Shown piece by piece: positions 42,409 through 52,906 of a stretch of DNA of 64,000 bases. Origin of the DNA: an uncultured Bacteroidia bacterium (GTDB lineage: Bacteria; Bacteroidota; Bacteroidia; Bacteroidales; UBA932); NCBI GenBank assembly GCA_902769525.1, contig CACXPG010000007.1, positions 57,418 through 121,417 of the forward strand, read 5' to 3'. The translations under genes and the position numbers were made by a program. Position 1 is the first letter of the stretch, and each line of letters begins with the position of its first letter. Under the pieces are notes generated by a model. It saw only the letters and a program-made list of their open reading frames with translations. It ran no database searches and was not told where the DNA came from.

Positions 42409-43061
42409 AACAGTTCGGGATCCGGAAGCAGGCGGAAACTCATGCGGTGGTAAGGAGTGGGGCCGTATTTGGCTATTGCATCGCGATGGTCTTTGGTTGG
42501 ATAGGCCTTGTTCTTCTTCCAGCCGTATTGAGGATAGATTTCTGAGAGAGAGTCCATTATATGGTCTCTCTCTGTTTTTGCCAGGATAGACGCTGCTGCT
42601 ATTGACATATAGGTTGCATCTCCCTTTACAATCGTGTGGAACGGAATGTCTTTCTCCTGTATGACAGAGTGATATTTATGGAACTTGTTGCCGTCAGAAA
42701 TAATATGCTGAAGAAGGTGTTTACTGTTCTTTTCCTTCAGCTTTTTCTCCGCCTCGGCGATGGCTTTGTGCATTGCAAGGATAGAGGCGTTAAGGATGTT
42801 GATTTTGTCTATCTCTTCTGCTTCCACCCTTGCAATTCCGTATGCCAGGGAATGTTCCATTATCAAAGGACGGAGTTCCTCTCTCTGCTTTTCCGTAAGT
42901 TTCTTTGAATCTGTAAGATGCGGATGAGTAAAAAGCGGATTGTCTTTATCGTCTAGCGGAAGTATTACGGCAGCCGCAACGACAGGTCCGGCCAAAGGCC
43001 CTCTGCCGGCCTCGTCCGTGCCGGCTTCAAAGACTCCTTCTTGATAGAACGGAAGAAGCAT
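42405..43061 (-). CDS. rnhB: Ribonuclease HII
   Basis: RNase of 218 residues from MLLPFYQEG at 43061. Catalytic residues: DEAGRGPLAG (first Asp, near residue 16), DSKKLTEKQ, and YMSIAAASILAKTERD. It removes RNA from RNA/DNA hybrids and ribonucleotides from DNA. It starts 1 base after the yqeY stop; a longer frame overlaps yqeY and is rejected. Confidence 0.93.
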   Translation of the reverse strand: MLLPFYQEGVFEAGTDEAGRGPLAGPVVAAAVILPLDDKDNPLFTHPHLTDSKKLTEKQREELRPLIMEHSLAYGIARVEAEEIDKINILNASILAMHKAIAEAEKKLKEKNSKHLLQHIISDGNKFHKYHSVIQEKDIPFHTIVKGDATYMSIAAASILAKTERDHIMDSLSEIYPQYGWKKNKAYPTKDHRDAIAKYGPTPYHRMSFRLLPDPELF

Positions 43062-43062
43062 C

Positions 43063-43530
43063 TTAAAGGGCGGAAAGAGCTGCTTTAACGGCGTCTGCAA
43101 TTGCCTTGCCTTCAGCCTTTCCGGCAAGACGCTTGGAGGCGCATCCCATAACCTTGCCCATATCTTTCATGGAAGCTGCCCCAACCTCGGCGATGATGTT
43201 CTTTACCTCTGCCTGAATCTCTTCAGCGGACATCTGCTTTGGAAGAAACTCCTCCATTACTTTAGCCTCGGCAAGTTCTGCCTCTGCAAGCTCCGGACGG
43301 CCGTTCTGGTTATAGAGGTCGGCGCTTTCCTGATGCTGCTTTACAAGTTTCTGGATTGCCTTGAGAATCTGGTCATCGGAAAGGCTTCCGTCTTCCTCCA
43401 GTTTTGCCCCTTCGGCCGTCTTTGCCAGAAGTATCTGAGACTTGATGGCGCGAAGGCTTTCCAGGCGTGTCTTGTCCTTTGCAATCATCGCCTGCTTGAT
43501 TCCTTCCTGAATCTGTTTTTCCAATGCCAT
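43063..43530 (-). CDS. yqeY: GatB/YqeY domain-containing protein
   Basis: A 155-residue helical protein with the full YqeY domain (KDKTRLESLRAIKSQILLAKTAEG; FLPKQMSAEEIQAEVKNIIAEVGA; GKVMGCASKRLAGKAEGKAI). The domain is shared with the tRNA-binding tail of GatB; the stand-alone function is uncertain. It lies between aspS and rnhB. Confidence 0.92.
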   Translation of the reverse strand: MALEKQIQEGIKQAMIAKDKTRLESLRAIKSQILLAKTAEGAKLEEDGSLSDDQILKAIQKLVKQHQESADLYNQNGRPELAEAELAEAKVMEEFLPKQMSAEEIQAEVKNIIAEVGAASMKDMGKVMGCASKRLAGKAEGKAIADAVKAALSAL

Positions 43531-43541
43531 ATCGTTATGAT

Positions 43542-45314
43542 TTACTTGGTTTCTTCTTTCTTGTAAGTGCTCTTGAGGAAGAGTTCATCCATCTGGGCAT
43601 CGTCGATAACAGACGGAGCCTCAGCCATAACGTCTCTTCCCATATTGTTCTTAGGGAATGCGATGTAGTCGCGGATGGTCTCCTGGCCGCCGAACAGCGC
43701 GCAGAGCCTGTCGAATCCGAAAGCCAGTCCTCCGTGAGGCGGAGCTCCGAACTTGAAGGCGTTCATCAGGAATCCGAAACGGTATTCTGCCTGCTCGTGA
43801 GTGAAGCCCAGGATCTCGAACATCCTCTCCTGAACCTTGCGGTCGTGGATACGGATTGAACCGCCGCCTATCTCGTTACCGTTGAGGACTATGTCGTATG
43901 CGTTTGCCTTGACGTCTGCAAGAGCCTCTTTGTCGTTGGAGAAGAACTTGTCCAGATCCTCCGGTTTAGGAGATGTGAACGGATGGTGCATGGCGTAGAA
44001 TCTCTGAGTTTCGTCGTCCCATTCCAGAAGCGGGAAGTCCGTAACCCACAGAGGCTTGAACACGTCTCCCTTTCTGAGTCCCAGACGGGCGCCCATCTCC
44101 AGACGCAGGGTTCCAAGCGCAACCTGGGTCTTGTGCTTAGGTCCGCAGAGTATCAGTATGAGGTCTCCCTTGTTTGCATCACACTTGTTGGCGATTTCCT
44201 GAATCTGCTCCGGGGTATAGAACTTGTCAATTGAAGATTTGACTTCATCGCCGAGCTTAATGAACACCAGGCCCTTGGCTCCTACCTGAGGACGCTTTAC
44301 CCATTCGGTAAGCTCGTCTGTCTGCTTGCGTGAATATCCTGCGCATCCGGGAACGGCGATTGCTCCCACATACTCGGCACTGTCGAATACGGAGAATCCG
44401 TGGCCCTGTACGGTGGAGGTGATGTCGTGCATCTGCATTCCGAATCTCAGGTCAGGCTTGTCGCTTCCAAAATAATTCATCGCCTCGTCATAGGTGATTC
44501 TCTCAAACGGCTCGTTGAACTCAATACCCTTGACATTCTTGAAAAGATGCTTTACAAGACCCTCGAACATCTGCAGCACATCCTCCCTCTCCACAAAACT
44601 CATCTCACAGTCTATCTGGGTGAATTCCGGCTGGCGGTCCGCTCTCAGATCCTCGTCTCTGAAGCATCTTACTATCTGGCAGTAGCGGTCAAAACCGGCC
44701 ACCATCAGAAGCTGCTTGAATGTCTGAGGGCTCTGAGGAAGAGCATAGAACTCTCCCGGATTCATTCTGGATGGAACCACAAAGTCTCTTGCTCCCTCCG
44801 GGGTACTCTTGATAAGGAACGGAGTCTCAATCTCCATAAAGTTCTGGCTGTCCAGATATTTACGGGTCTCGATGGCCATCTGGTGGCGGAGACGGAGCGC
44901 TCTCTGAAGCGGTCCCCTTCTAAGATCCAGATAGCGGTATTTAGCCCTGAGGTCTTCTCCTCCGTCACTCTGCTCCTCAATTGTGAATGGAGGAGTTGCG
45001 GCAACATTCAGAATATTGATTTTCTCAACCTCTATCTCAATGTCTCCGGTAGGCATCTTAGGGTTTTTGCTATGCCTTTCCCTGACTGTACCCACAGCCT
45101 GGATCACATATTCTCTTCCAAGTGAATTGATGACCTCAAGAACCTTAGGGTCTGCGCTGTCATCAGCCACCAGCTGTGTTATTCCGTAACGGTCTCTCAA
45201 ATCCACAAAATTGAGGCTTCCCATTTTCCTTATTCTCTGAACCCATCCGGCCAGAGTTACCTTCTTTCCGGCATCGCTGAGCCTAAGCTCTCCGCAAGTA
45301 TTTGTCCTGTACAT
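43542..45314 (-). CDS. aspS: Aspartyl-tRNA synthetase
   Basis: Class II synthetase of 590 residues from [13 protein letters not shown] at 45314; a 13-residue upstream extension is rejected. N-terminal OB-fold ([26 protein letters not shown]), motif 2 ([18 protein letters not shown]) and motif 3 (GLAFGFDRL) are clear, with the bacterial GAD insertion between. A -7 element TAACTTTG is at 45358-45351. Confidence 0.97.
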   Translation of the reverse strand: MYRTNTCGELRLSDAGKKVTLAGWVQRIRKMGSLNFVDLRDRYGITQLVADDSADPKVLEVINSLGREYVIQAVGTVRERHSKNPKMPTGDIEIEVEKINILNVAATPPFTIEEQSDGGEDLRAKYRYLDLRRGPLQRALRLRHQMAIETRKYLDSQNFMEIETPFLIKSTPEGARDFVVPSRMNPGEFYALPQSPQTFKQLLMVAGFDRYCQIVRCFRDEDLRADRQPEFTQIDCEMSFVEREDVLQMFEGLVKHLFKNVKGIEFNEPFERITYDEAMNYFGSDKPDLRFGMQMHDITSTVQGHGFSVFDSAEYVGAIAVPGCAGYSRKQTDELTEWVKRPQVGAKGLVFIKLGDEVKSSIDKFYTPEQIQEIANKCDANKGDLILILCGPKHKTQVALGTLRLEMGARLGLRKGDVFKPLWVTDFPLLEWDDETQRFYAMHHPFTSPKPEDLDKFFSNDKEALADVKANAYDIVLNGNEIGGGSIRIHDRKVQERMFEILGFTHEQAEYRFGFLMNAFKFGAPPHGGLAFGFDRLCALFGGQETIRDYIAFPKNNMGRDVMAEAPSVIDDAQMDELFLKSTYKKEETK

Positions 45315-45350
45315 ATCTCGTCTAAAATTTAATCTTTTGTAAAGCAGCCT

Positions 45351-45376
45351 CAAAGTTACTTATTTTTCTATTTTTG
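45351..45376. promoter_or_regulatory. Divergent -7 elements between aspS and rsmA
   Basis: Minus strand: TAACTTTG at 45358-45351 for aspS. Plus strand: TATTTTTG at 45369-45376 for rsmA, only 7 bases before its first ATG, so the rsmA message would be nearly leaderless or start at the next Met (45396). Confidence 0.45.
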
Positions 45377-45383
45377 TAGCACG

Positions 45384-46289
45384 ATGGGAAGGAATATGTC
45401 ACATAAGAAGAAGCCTTCGGGTCCGAGATATGAGGGAGTAAGAGCAAAAAAGGCCCTGGGGCAGCATTTCCTCAGCGATGAGGATATTGCAATAGAGATA
45501 GTGGATTCTCTGCTGATTCCAGAAACCGGACTGGACGAAAGCCCAACGGTTGAAGGCGGGGTGAATGTGCTGGAAATAGGCCCCGGAACGGGAGTTCTGA
45601 CCAAGTTTCTCCTGATGGACAAGAGGATCAACCTGCAGCTGTGCGAGATTGACACGGAGTCCATTGACAAATTGCGTGACCGTTTCCCGCAGTTCCTGTA
45701 TACCCTCCAGCCAAGAGATTTCCTCAAGACGGAACTTGAGGACGTGTTCCCGTCTGTATCTGACATAAAGAGCGGAACAAACGGCAATGAAGTTTATGTA
45801 ATAGGTAATTTCCCGTACAACATCTCGTCACAGATTTTCTTCAAGATACTGGAGGACAAAGACAGGGTTACTCAGGTTGTGTGCATGCTCCAGAAAGAGG
45901 TTGCAGAAAGGCTGGCAAGCGGCCCGGGCGGAAGAGACTACGGCATACTTTCCGTCCTTCTCCAGACCTGGTATGATATAGAATATCTTTTTACCGTGGA
46001 TGAGAACGCCTTTGTTCCGCCGCCAAAGGTAAAAAGCGGAGTTATAAGACTCTGGAGAAACACAAGGCAGACACTGGAATGTGACTGGGATATATACAAG
46101 AACATCATCAAGACCACTTTCGGAATGAGAAGGAAGACGCTCCGCAACTCTATCCGCCAGATTCTGTCTCCAGACATCATCGCACAATATGAAGAAGGCG
46201 CTCCGCTGCTGGACAAAAGGCCGGAACAGCTGGGTGTGGAGGACTTTATTAACCTGGCGCTAATCGCTGAGGAAAACAATAACAAATAG
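45384..46289 (+). CDS. rsmA: 16S rRNA dimethyladenosine transferase
   Basis: Dimethylates A1518 and A1519 of 16S rRNA. A 301-residue protein: KKALGQHFLSDEDIA opening, SAM site VLEIGPGTGVLTKFLL near residue 55, and the NFPYNISSQI catalytic motif near 140, with the family's C-terminal helical domain. Start at 45384 or Met5 (45396). Confidence 0.95.
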   Translation: MGRNMSHKKKPSGPRYEGVRAKKALGQHFLSDEDIAIEIVDSLLIPETGLDESPTVEGGVNVLEIGPGTGVLTKFLLMDKRINLQLCEIDTESIDKLRDRFPQFLYTLQPRDFLKTELEDVFPSVSDIKSGTNGNEVYVIGNFPYNISSQIFFKILEDKDRVTQVVCMLQKEVAERLASGPGGRDYGILSVLLQTWYDIEYLFTVDENAFVPPPKVKSGVIRLWRNTRQTLECDWDIYKNIIKTTFGMRRKTLRNSIRQILSPDIIAQYEEGAPLLDKRPEQLGVEDFINLALIAEENNNK

Positions 46290-46306
46290 TTTCAATACAT
46301 AGAGCT

Positions 46307-47623
46307 ATGAAGGAAAAGAAGAGTCTGATAAAGAAGGGAAGGGTTGTCCTGATACAGCTCAAGGAGGGTATTACCTTTACCTGGAACGAACTCAAGAACA
46401 ACAAGTTCAGAACGTTCCTGTCTTTGCTGGGAGTAAGCATCGGCATATTTACCATCGTGGCGATATTCACAGCCGTTGACGCCCTGAAGTCCAATGTCAG
46501 GAAAGGGTTCGAGTCTTTCTCCAACAATCTGGTCCAGATTTCAAAATGGCCTATGACTCCAGAAGATGAAGACGGCAATCCGCTTACCGACCAGGCGAGC
46601 ATGAACATGGAATACCGCTGGTGGGACTATATGAAACGTCCCGACATCACATACAATCACTTCAAGTTTCTCAAGGCAAACTCAAAGCTGGCAGAAGACT
46701 TCCTTTTCGCCTATGGGGCAAGCACCCGTGTCAAATATGGAAGAAATACCTCCGGTGAGGTGAATGTGAGCTGCACTACCAGCGCCTTTGAAAAGATGCT
46801 CAAGATCAATATAGACCGGGGAAGGATGATAACAAAGGCAGAATTTGATGAAGGAAGTCTGGTTGCCATTATCGGAAACGCCGTTGCCTCTTCCCTGTTC
46901 CAGGAAGAAGACCCTATTGGAAAGATGATAAAGATAAAGGGCTACTCCGTTACTGTTGTGGGGGTTATAGAAAAGCAGGGAGAGAGCATCACCAATTTCA
47001 CCGATACCGACAATGCCGTCTATATTCCTTACCTTGCCGGCAAGATGGTGTTCGGTCTGAGGGAGCCGGACGGAGAGCTTGACGCCATTCCGAAAGAAGG
47101 CGTAACCAGCCAGGAACTCTCGCAGGAACTGCGCCAGCTTATGCGGCAGGCAAGAAGGATACGTCCCGGTCAGAAAAACGATTTTTCCATCAACGAATTT
47201 GCCACCCTAACAGATATGCTGGACAAGATACTTGGGATTATAAAAACGGTGGGATGGATTATCGCGGCATTCTCGCTTCTTATCGGAGGCTTCGGCATCG
47301 CCAACATAATGTTCGTGTCTGTAAAGGAAAGAACCAAGATCATAGGCATCCAGAAAGCATTGGGGGCAAAGAGGTATTTTATTATGACTCAGTTCCTTGC
47401 TGAAGCGCTTATACTTGCCGTTGCGGGAGCTCTGGCGGGAATTCTTCTTATCGCGATAATACTGTGGATTGCTCCTATTCCGGCTGAATATGACGTTCAT
47501 CTTACTTTCAGCAACATACTTTCCGGAGTTGCCATTGCTTCAACAATCGGAATACTCAGCGGCATTTTGCCAGCCTGGAGCGCCGCCCGCCTGAATCCGG
47601 TGGATGCAATCAACTCAAAATAA
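46307..47623 (+). CDS. MacB/FtsX-like ABC transporter permease
   Basis: Inner-membrane permease of 438 residues: one N-terminal membrane segment (about 40-58), a long periplasmic MacB core domain (to about 300) and three C-terminal membrane segments with the FtsX signature GFGIANIMFVSVKERTKIIGIQKALGAKR. It would need a LolD/MacB-type ATPase; the ATPase at 34982 is one option. It starts 17 bases after rsmA. Confidence 0.9.
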   Translation: MKEKKSLIKKGRVVLIQLKEGITFTWNELKNNKFRTFLSLLGVSIGIFTIVAIFTAVDALKSNVRKGFESFSNNLVQISKWPMTPEDEDGNPLTDQASMNMEYRWWDYMKRPDITYNHFKFLKANSKLAEDFLFAYGASTRVKYGRNTSGEVNVSCTTSAFEKMLKINIDRGRMITKAEFDEGSLVAIIGNAVASSLFQEEDPIGKMIKIKGYSVTVVGVIEKQGESITNFTDTDNAVYIPYLAGKMVFGLREPDGELDAIPKEGVTSQELSQELRQLMRQARRIRPGQKNDFSINEFATLTDMLDKILGIIKTVGWIIAAFSLLIGGFGIANIMFVSVKERTKIIGIQKALGAKRYFIMTQFLAEALILAVAGALAGILLIAIILWIAPIPAEYDVHLTFSNILSGVAIASTIGILSGILPAWSAARLNPVDAINSK

Positions 47624-47635
47624 CAGCTTTTAGAA

Positions 47636-50293
47636 TTACAGACCGAGTTCTGATTTCAGGCTTCTTAGAAGATCGAAGGCCTGAAGTGGTGTCATGTTGT
47701 TGAGGTCAGACTCTTCGAGTTTTGTCTTGATTGCAGAAAGGGTTGGATCATCCAGCTGGAAGAAAGACAGTTGCATTGTGTCCTCCTTTTTCTTCTGCGA
47801 TGATTTTTCTTTTTCCTGTTTTTCAAGCTGGGAAAGTTTGGTTTCGGCAGAATCCAAGAGCTTTTCAGGCATGCCGGCAAGTCTTGCCACGTGGATACCG
47901 AAACTATGTGCCACTCCGCCAGGTTTGAGATGGCGGAGGAAGATGATTTCCTTGCCGGATTCCTTGACTTCTATGTGGTAGTTCTTGACTCTCGGATAAA
48001 GGTTTTCCAGCTCGTTAAGCTCGTGATAATGAGTGGCGAATATGGTCTTTGGATGGCCGGATTTGTTCTGGTGCAGATACTCTACAATAGCCCAGGCAAT
48101 GCTCATTCCGTCGAAAGTGGAAGTGCCCCTTCCGATCTCATCCAGAAGCACCAGGCTCCTGTCCGTTATGTTGTGGAGAATGGCGGAGGTTTCCAGCATC
48201 TCTACCATGAACGTGGATTCACCCTGGGAGATGTTGTCCGAAGCGCCCACTCTTGTGAATATCTTGTCAACAATTCCAATATTTGCGCTCTTTGCCGGAA
48301 CAAAAGATCCGCACTGGGCAAGAAGAACGATGAGAGCCGTCTGCCTCAGCAGTGCACTCTTACCTGACATGTTCGGGCCGGTAAGGATTATAATCTGCTG
48401 ATTTTCATTGTCAAGGAAGAGATCGTTGGCAACATATTCCTGGCCCGGTTCCATACGGGTTTCCAGAACCGGATGGCGGCCTTGCTTTATCTCGATAATG
48501 TTTGAGTTGTCAACACCCGGGCGGCAGTAATTGTTCATTTCCGCCAGTTTTGCAAAACCGCACAGACAGTCAACTTCTGAAACAAAACGGCAGCAACCCT
48601 GAATGGTCTTTATATTCTTCTGGATCTCGACTACGAGATTAAGGAATATCCGCTGTTCGATGGAAATGATCTTTTCTTCGGCACCGAGGATTTTCTCTTC
48701 ATATTCCTTGAGTTCCGGAGTGATGTATCTTTCCGCGTTTACAAGAGTCTGCTTGCGTATCCACTCCTGCGGAACGCTGGACTTGTAGGTATTCCTGACT
48801 TCCAGATAGTAGCCGAAAACATTGTTGTAACTGATTTTCAGAGAAGGAATTCCGGTTCTTTCGCTTTCTCTCTGCTGCATCTGGAGGATATAGTCCTTGC
48901 TGTCTCTGGAAATCTTTCTCAGCTCGTCAAGTTCCTTGTCAACACCGTCCGCCACAATATCGCCCTTGCCGAACATGGAAGCGGCATCTTCCTTCAGGGT
49001 TTTTGATATGAGTCTGTCCAGGGCCTCGTACTTTTCCAGATCGCGATAAAAATCCTTGGCGGAAGGAATCTTGTTCTCAATTCCCTCCCTTTCCTCTGCA
49101 GCATCAAGAGCCTCTGCGATCGGTTTCATCTGCGACAGTGAGCGGTGGAGCATGACGGTTTCTCTCGGAGAGAGTTTTCCGGCCGACGCCCTGGAGAGAA
49201 TCCTCTCCATATCTCCCACATCATCAAGGCTTTGACGGATAGAAGAAGCGGTATCGGGATGTGTCAGGAAAAACTCCACGGCATCGTATCTTTTCTCTAT
49301 CTTTTCAGCATCGATGAGCGGCATCGCTATCCACGAGCGCAGCATTCTGGCGCCCATCGGAGACACGGTTTTGTCCACAACATCTATCAAAGACACTCCG
49401 TCCTGCGAGAAGGACGAGAATATTTCCAGGTTCTTGACGGTAAACCTGTCCAGCCAGACAAATTTGCCCCGGTCTATTCGCGATATTGAATTGATGTGGA
49501 AGGTTCCGCTCTGGCCCTTGATAGTGACAGCGTCAAAACTTGCCAAATCGGATATCCTGTTCTGTTCCAGATAGAAAAGAACAGCTCCCGCAGCGGTCTT
49601 TGCAAGATGCATCCGGTCTATGCCGAATCCCTTGAGGGCTTTGGCCCCGAACTGTTTTTCAAGCTTGTCTGCACAGGCTTCCTCGACAAAAGCCCACTCG
49701 TCCATAGGGGTTATGTACCAGCCTTCGCCGAACTGCTTCCGGAATCCACCTTCATAGCCTTTTTTCAGCAGCACTTCCTTTGGATTCATATCCGCCAGAA
49801 GGACATCCATGAAATCCAGCTTGCCCTCCGCCACCTTGAAGTCTCCTGTGGAAACATCCAGGAAGGCGGCTCCGCAGTCTTCCCCGTCAAAGGCAAAGGC
49901 TGAAAGATAGTTATTGCTGCCTCTTTCAAGGATATCGTCGTTGTAGGCTACACCAGGGGTAACCAGCTCTGTAACACCGCGCTTAACCAGCGTCTTGGTC
50001 ATCTTCGGGTCTTCCAGCTGGTCGCATACGGCAACCTTGTAGCCGGCCCTGACAAGCTTCGGGAGATAGTTCTGAAGGGAGTGGTGCGGGAAACCGCAAA
50101 GCTCCATGGAATTAGGCACTCCGTTGGAACGCTTGGTAAGCACGATTCCCAGCACTTTGCTCACCGTAAGAGCATCGTCTCCGTACGCTTCATAGAAATC
50201 CCCGACCCTCATCAGCAAGACTGCCTGAGGGTACTGTGCCTTGAACTGCACATATTGCTTCATCAGCGGAGTATTCAGATTCCTTTCTCCCAT
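47636..50293 (-). CDS. mutS: DNA mismatch repair protein MutS
   Basis: Mismatch-recognition ATPase of 885 residues. The N-terminal Phe-x-Glu mismatch finger is in RVGDFYEAYG (near 32), the Walker A GPNMSGKSALLRQ and Walker B LVLLDEIGRGTSTFDG are in the C-terminal ATPase domain, with ATHYHEL after it. Full length and intact. A -7 element TAAATTTG is at 50305-50298. Confidence 0.97.
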   Translation of the reverse strand: MGERNLNTPLMKQYVQFKAQYPQAVLLMRVGDFYEAYGDDALTVSKVLGIVLTKRSNGVPNSMELCGFPHHSLQNYLPKLVRAGYKVAVCDQLEDPKMTKTLVKRGVTELVTPGVAYNDDILERGSNNYLSAFAFDGEDCGAAFLDVSTGDFKVAEGKLDFMDVLLADMNPKEVLLKKGYEGGFRKQFGEGWYITPMDEWAFVEEACADKLEKQFGAKALKGFGIDRMHLAKTAAGAVLFYLEQNRISDLASFDAVTIKGQSGTFHINSISRIDRGKFVWLDRFTVKNLEIFSSFSQDGVSLIDVVDKTVSPMGARMLRSWIAMPLIDAEKIEKRYDAVEFFLTHPDTASSIRQSLDDVGDMERILSRASAGKLSPRETVMLHRSLSQMKPIAEALDAAEEREGIENKIPSAKDFYRDLEKYEALDRLISKTLKEDAASMFGKGDIVADGVDKELDELRKISRDSKDYILQMQQRESERTGIPSLKISYNNVFGYYLEVRNTYKSSVPQEWIRKQTLVNAERYITPELKEYEEKILGAEEKIISIEQRIFLNLVVEIQKNIKTIQGCCRFVSEVDCLCGFAKLAEMNNYCRPGVDNSNIIEIKQGRHPVLETRMEPGQEYVANDLFLDNENQQIIILTGPNMSGKSALLRQTALIVLLAQCGSFVPAKSANIGIVDKIFTRVGASDNISQGESTFMVEMLETSAILHNITDRSLVLLDEIGRGTSTFDGMSIAWAIVEYLHQNKSGHPKTIFATHYHELNELENLYPRVKNYHIEVKESGKEIIFLRHLKPGGVAHSFGIHVARLAGMPEKLLDSAETKLSQLEKQEKEKSSQKKKEDTMQLSFFQLDDPTLSAIKTKLEESDLNNMTPLQAFDLLRSLKSELGL

Positions 50294-50297
50294 ACTG

Positions 50298-50315
50298 CAA
50301 ATTTAACTATCTTTG
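50298..50315. promoter_or_regulatory. Divergent -7 elements between mutS and the serine hydrolase gene
   Basis: Minus strand: TAAATTTG at 50305-50298 for mutS. Plus strand: TATCTTTG at 50308-50315 for the serine hydrolase, with TTTC 20 bases upstream at the -33 position. Confidence 0.5.
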
Positions 50316-50338
50316 GAGATAAAATAACATTGCATAAA

Positions 50339-51577
50339 ATGAAAAAGTCTGTATTCAATTCCATCAGAAAGGCCGCAATGGTTTTTGCAGCTTTTGCAGT
50401 ATGCTCAGTTTTCAGCACTGGCGCCTATGCCCAGTTCCAGCAGGACGACTATTCCGGCGGAATAGACAAGGGCATCGAGAAAATTATGAATGACCTTGAC
50501 GTGATCGGTCTGGGAGTTGCCGTGGTGGCTAACGGAAAAATCATCTACAAGAACAGCTGGGGTTACAAGAATCTTGAGACAAAGACTCCGCTGGCAGAAG
50601 ACGATATTTTCAGAATCGCTTCTATCTCAAAGTCTTTCACTGCCACATCCATCATGCAGCTGGCAGAAAGGGGAATGATAGACCTGGATGCCGATATTTC
50701 AGACCTGGTGGGCTTCAAGGTAAGGAACCCTCATTTTCCTGACGTGAAGATTACTCCTTACATGCTGCTATCCCACACATCTTCCATCGGCGACATGCAG
50801 GGTTATTTCAGGATGGACGTGCTGGATCCTTCAAAGAACCCTGACTGGGAGAAATGCTACTATAAATTCCGCCCGGGAACAAAATACATCTATTGCAATC
50901 TCAACTACAACACACTCGGAACTGTACTGGAAAGGATAAGCCACATCAGGTTCGACCAGTATGTTGTGGGCAACGTGCTCAAGCCGCTCGGGCTCGGATA
51001 TGCCGGCTACTGGGTGGAGAGCCTGGACCAGAGCAAGTTCGTGACACTCTACGAGAAAGACAAGAACGGAAACTGGGAAGCCCAGCCAGAAGCATACGCT
51101 CCTAGGACAAAGGAGATTGCAAACTACCAGTTCGGATACTCGGCTCCAATTTTCTCTCCGACCGGCGGAATGAAGATAAATCCTGTGGGACTGGCAAAGG
51201 TGATGATGATGCACATGGGTCTGGGAACTTCTCCTGAGGGCGTGAAGATTATGTCTTCAGAGAGCGCCCTTCTGATGCAGAGCCGCTTCACCGAGACAGG
51301 AAGCGAAGAGGGATACAAGGGCGGAAGGCCTGTATATTACGGTTTCGCCCTGTGGAACAACAAGGACCTGATCGAAGGCAAGACAATGGTCGGCCATACC
51401 GGAGGAGCATACGGAGTGCTTACTCTGATGACCTGGAACAAGGAAAGGACATTCGGCATCGTGATAATGACAAACGGATGCTCTGAAAAGAGGGAGAACG
51501 GATTTGTGGCTATCCACAACAGGGTTGCCAACTGCCTGTACCAGAACCTGATCAAGGGCACTGACGCAGATAAATAA
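50339..51577 (+). CDS. Exported beta-lactamase-family serine hydrolase (class C-like)
   Basis: Protein of 412 residues with a signal peptide (to about 31, cleavage after AYAQ). Start MKKSVF at 50339; an open frame further upstream overlaps mutS and is rejected. Active-site motifs: SISK (95-98), YCN (185-187) and HTGG (353-356). These proteins are usually D-aminopeptidases, esterases or peptidoglycan-linked hydrolases and are not automatically beta-lactamases. The glycosyltransferase gene follows at once. Confidence 0.88.
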   Translation: MKKSVFNSIRKAAMVFAAFAVCSVFSTGAYAQFQQDDYSGGIDKGIEKIMNDLDVIGLGVAVVANGKIIYKNSWGYKNLETKTPLAEDDIFRIASISKSFTATSIMQLAERGMIDLDADISDLVGFKVRNPHFPDVKITPYMLLSHTSSIGDMQGYFRMDVLDPSKNPDWEKCYYKFRPGTKYIYCNLNYNTLGTVLERISHIRFDQYVVGNVLKPLGLGYAGYWVESLDQSKFVTLYEKDKNGNWEAQPEAYAPRTKEIANYQFGYSAPIFSPTGGMKINPVGLAKVMMMHMGLGTSPEGVKIMSSESALLMQSRFTETGSEEGYKGGRPVYYGFALWNNKDLIEGKTMVGHTGGAYGVLTLMTWNKERTFGIVIMTNGCSEKRENGFVAIHNRVANCLYQNLIKGTDADK

Positions 51578-51583
51578 AAAGAT

Positions 51584-52894
51584 TTGAAAAGGGTTCTCGT
51601 CATAACATATTACTGGCCACCTTCCGGTGGCAGCGGTGTTCAGCGATGGCTGAAGACTTCCAAATACCTTCCGCAGTCCGGATGGGAGCCGGTGATCTAC
51701 ACTCCGGAAAACCCGGACGTGAATTCCGTTGACGAGTCCTTGCTGAAGGATGTTTCTGCGGATCTCAAGGTCATCAAAAGAAAAATCAGGGAGCCGTATG
51801 CGGCATATAAATTCCTGACCGGAAAAAAGAAAGGCGAGCATCTTCAGGCAAACATTGTCTCGAGCGAAAAGAAAGGTTTTGTCCAGAAGCTCTCAGCCCA
51901 TATAAGAGCCAACTGGTTTATTCCGGACCCGAGGTGCTGGTGGATTGGGCCGTCCGTGAAATATCTTTCAAAACTCATAGAAGGCGGAGAGAGGTTCGAT
52001 GCCGTTATCAGCACCGGACCGCCTCATTCGATGCATCTGATTGCCAGAGAAATCCACAAAGTTTTCAACATACCGTGGATTGCTGATTTCAGAGACCCGT
52101 GGACAAGGATTTTCTATTTCAAGCATCTTGGCCTCAGCGCCAAGTCGCTGAGAAAACACAAAGAACTGGAGCGCTCCGTAATAGCAGAGGCTGACCGTGT
52201 CACGGTCGTTTCTTCGCAGATGAAAACAGAGTTCTCTCAAGGAGAATTCGAGACATTCAGGGACAAGGTTGAAATCATTCCCAACGGATATGATCCGGAA
52301 GACTTCGATTCTGTCGAGAAAGCCCCGGATGCGGAAGGAAAATTCGTGGTTGCACACACGGGCCTGATGCCGGAAAGCGCCAATCCCGACAAGCTGTGGA
52401 AAGTGCTCGGCGATATGGCAAAATCCGACAAGGATTTGAAGGAAAAGCTGATGGTTGTCACGATGGGCCAGACGGACGGCAGCGTAAAAAAAGACATCGC
52501 CGAGAACGGGCTTTCGGATAATTTCAAAGACCTTGGATACGTTCCTCACGCGCAGAGTGTGGCCTGGCAGAAAAGGGCTGATATCCTGCTTCTTCCGCTG
52601 AGAAAGGAAGAGGAATCCAAGGCAATCCTTACAGGAAAATTCTTTGAGTATCTGGCATCCGGAAACAATATCCTGGCATTCGGTCCGACCGACGGAGACC
52701 TTGCACACTCCCTGAAAGAAACCGGAAGTGGAATCATCTGTGAATTTGACGACGAAAACTCCATAAAAGAAGCCTTTGTCAAATTGCAGAAACCAAACAG
52801 CCCCACACAAGAACAAATTGAAAACAAGCAGAAGTATTCGCGCAAAGCCGGAGCCGAAAGCTTTGCAAAACTTCTGGACCAGATAACGAAATAA
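51584..52894 (+). CDS. Glycosyltransferase, GT4-like, with TTG start
   Basis: A 436-residue GT-B protein. The N-terminus VLVITYYWPPSGGSGVQRW is family-typical and begins at a TTG codon, 6 bases after the previous stop; no ATG lies in frame nearby. The C-terminal domain has LTGKFFEYLASGNNILAFGP. Cytoplasmic, acceptor unknown, probably cell-envelope glycan. It precedes the YfhO gene by 12 bases. Confidence 0.85.
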   Translation: MKRVLVITYYWPPSGGSGVQRWLKTSKYLPQSGWEPVIYTPENPDVNSVDESLLKDVSADLKVIKRKIREPYAAYKFLTGKKKGEHLQANIVSSEKKGFVQKLSAHIRANWFIPDPRCWWIGPSVKYLSKLIEGGERFDAVISTGPPHSMHLIAREIHKVFNIPWIADFRDPWTRIFYFKHLGLSAKSLRKHKELERSVIAEADRVTVVSSQMKTEFSQGEFETFRDKVEIIPNGYDPEDFDSVEKAPDAEGKFVVAHTGLMPESANPDKLWKVLGDMAKSDKDLKEKLMVVTMGQTDGSVKKDIAENGLSDNFKDLGYVPHAQSVAWQKRADILLLPLRKEEESKAILTGKFFEYLASGNNILAFGPTDGDLAHSLKETGSGIICEFDDENSIKEAFVKLQKPNSPTQEQIENKQKYSRKAGAESFAKLLDQITK

Positions 52895-52906
52895 ACAGAA
52901 CAAGAT

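Noticed and set aside
50081-50338. N-terminal extension of the serine hydrolase into mutS
   Set aside because: The signal peptide starts at 50339 and a promoter element lies at 50308; the extension is antisense mutS sequence.
50339-51577. Serine hydrolase as an antibiotic-resistance beta-lactamase
   Set aside because: The SxxK, YxN and HTGG motifs fit the broad family; HTGG and overall sequence point to non-lactamase hydrolases, and the BlaI/BlaR1 genes are 42 kb away.
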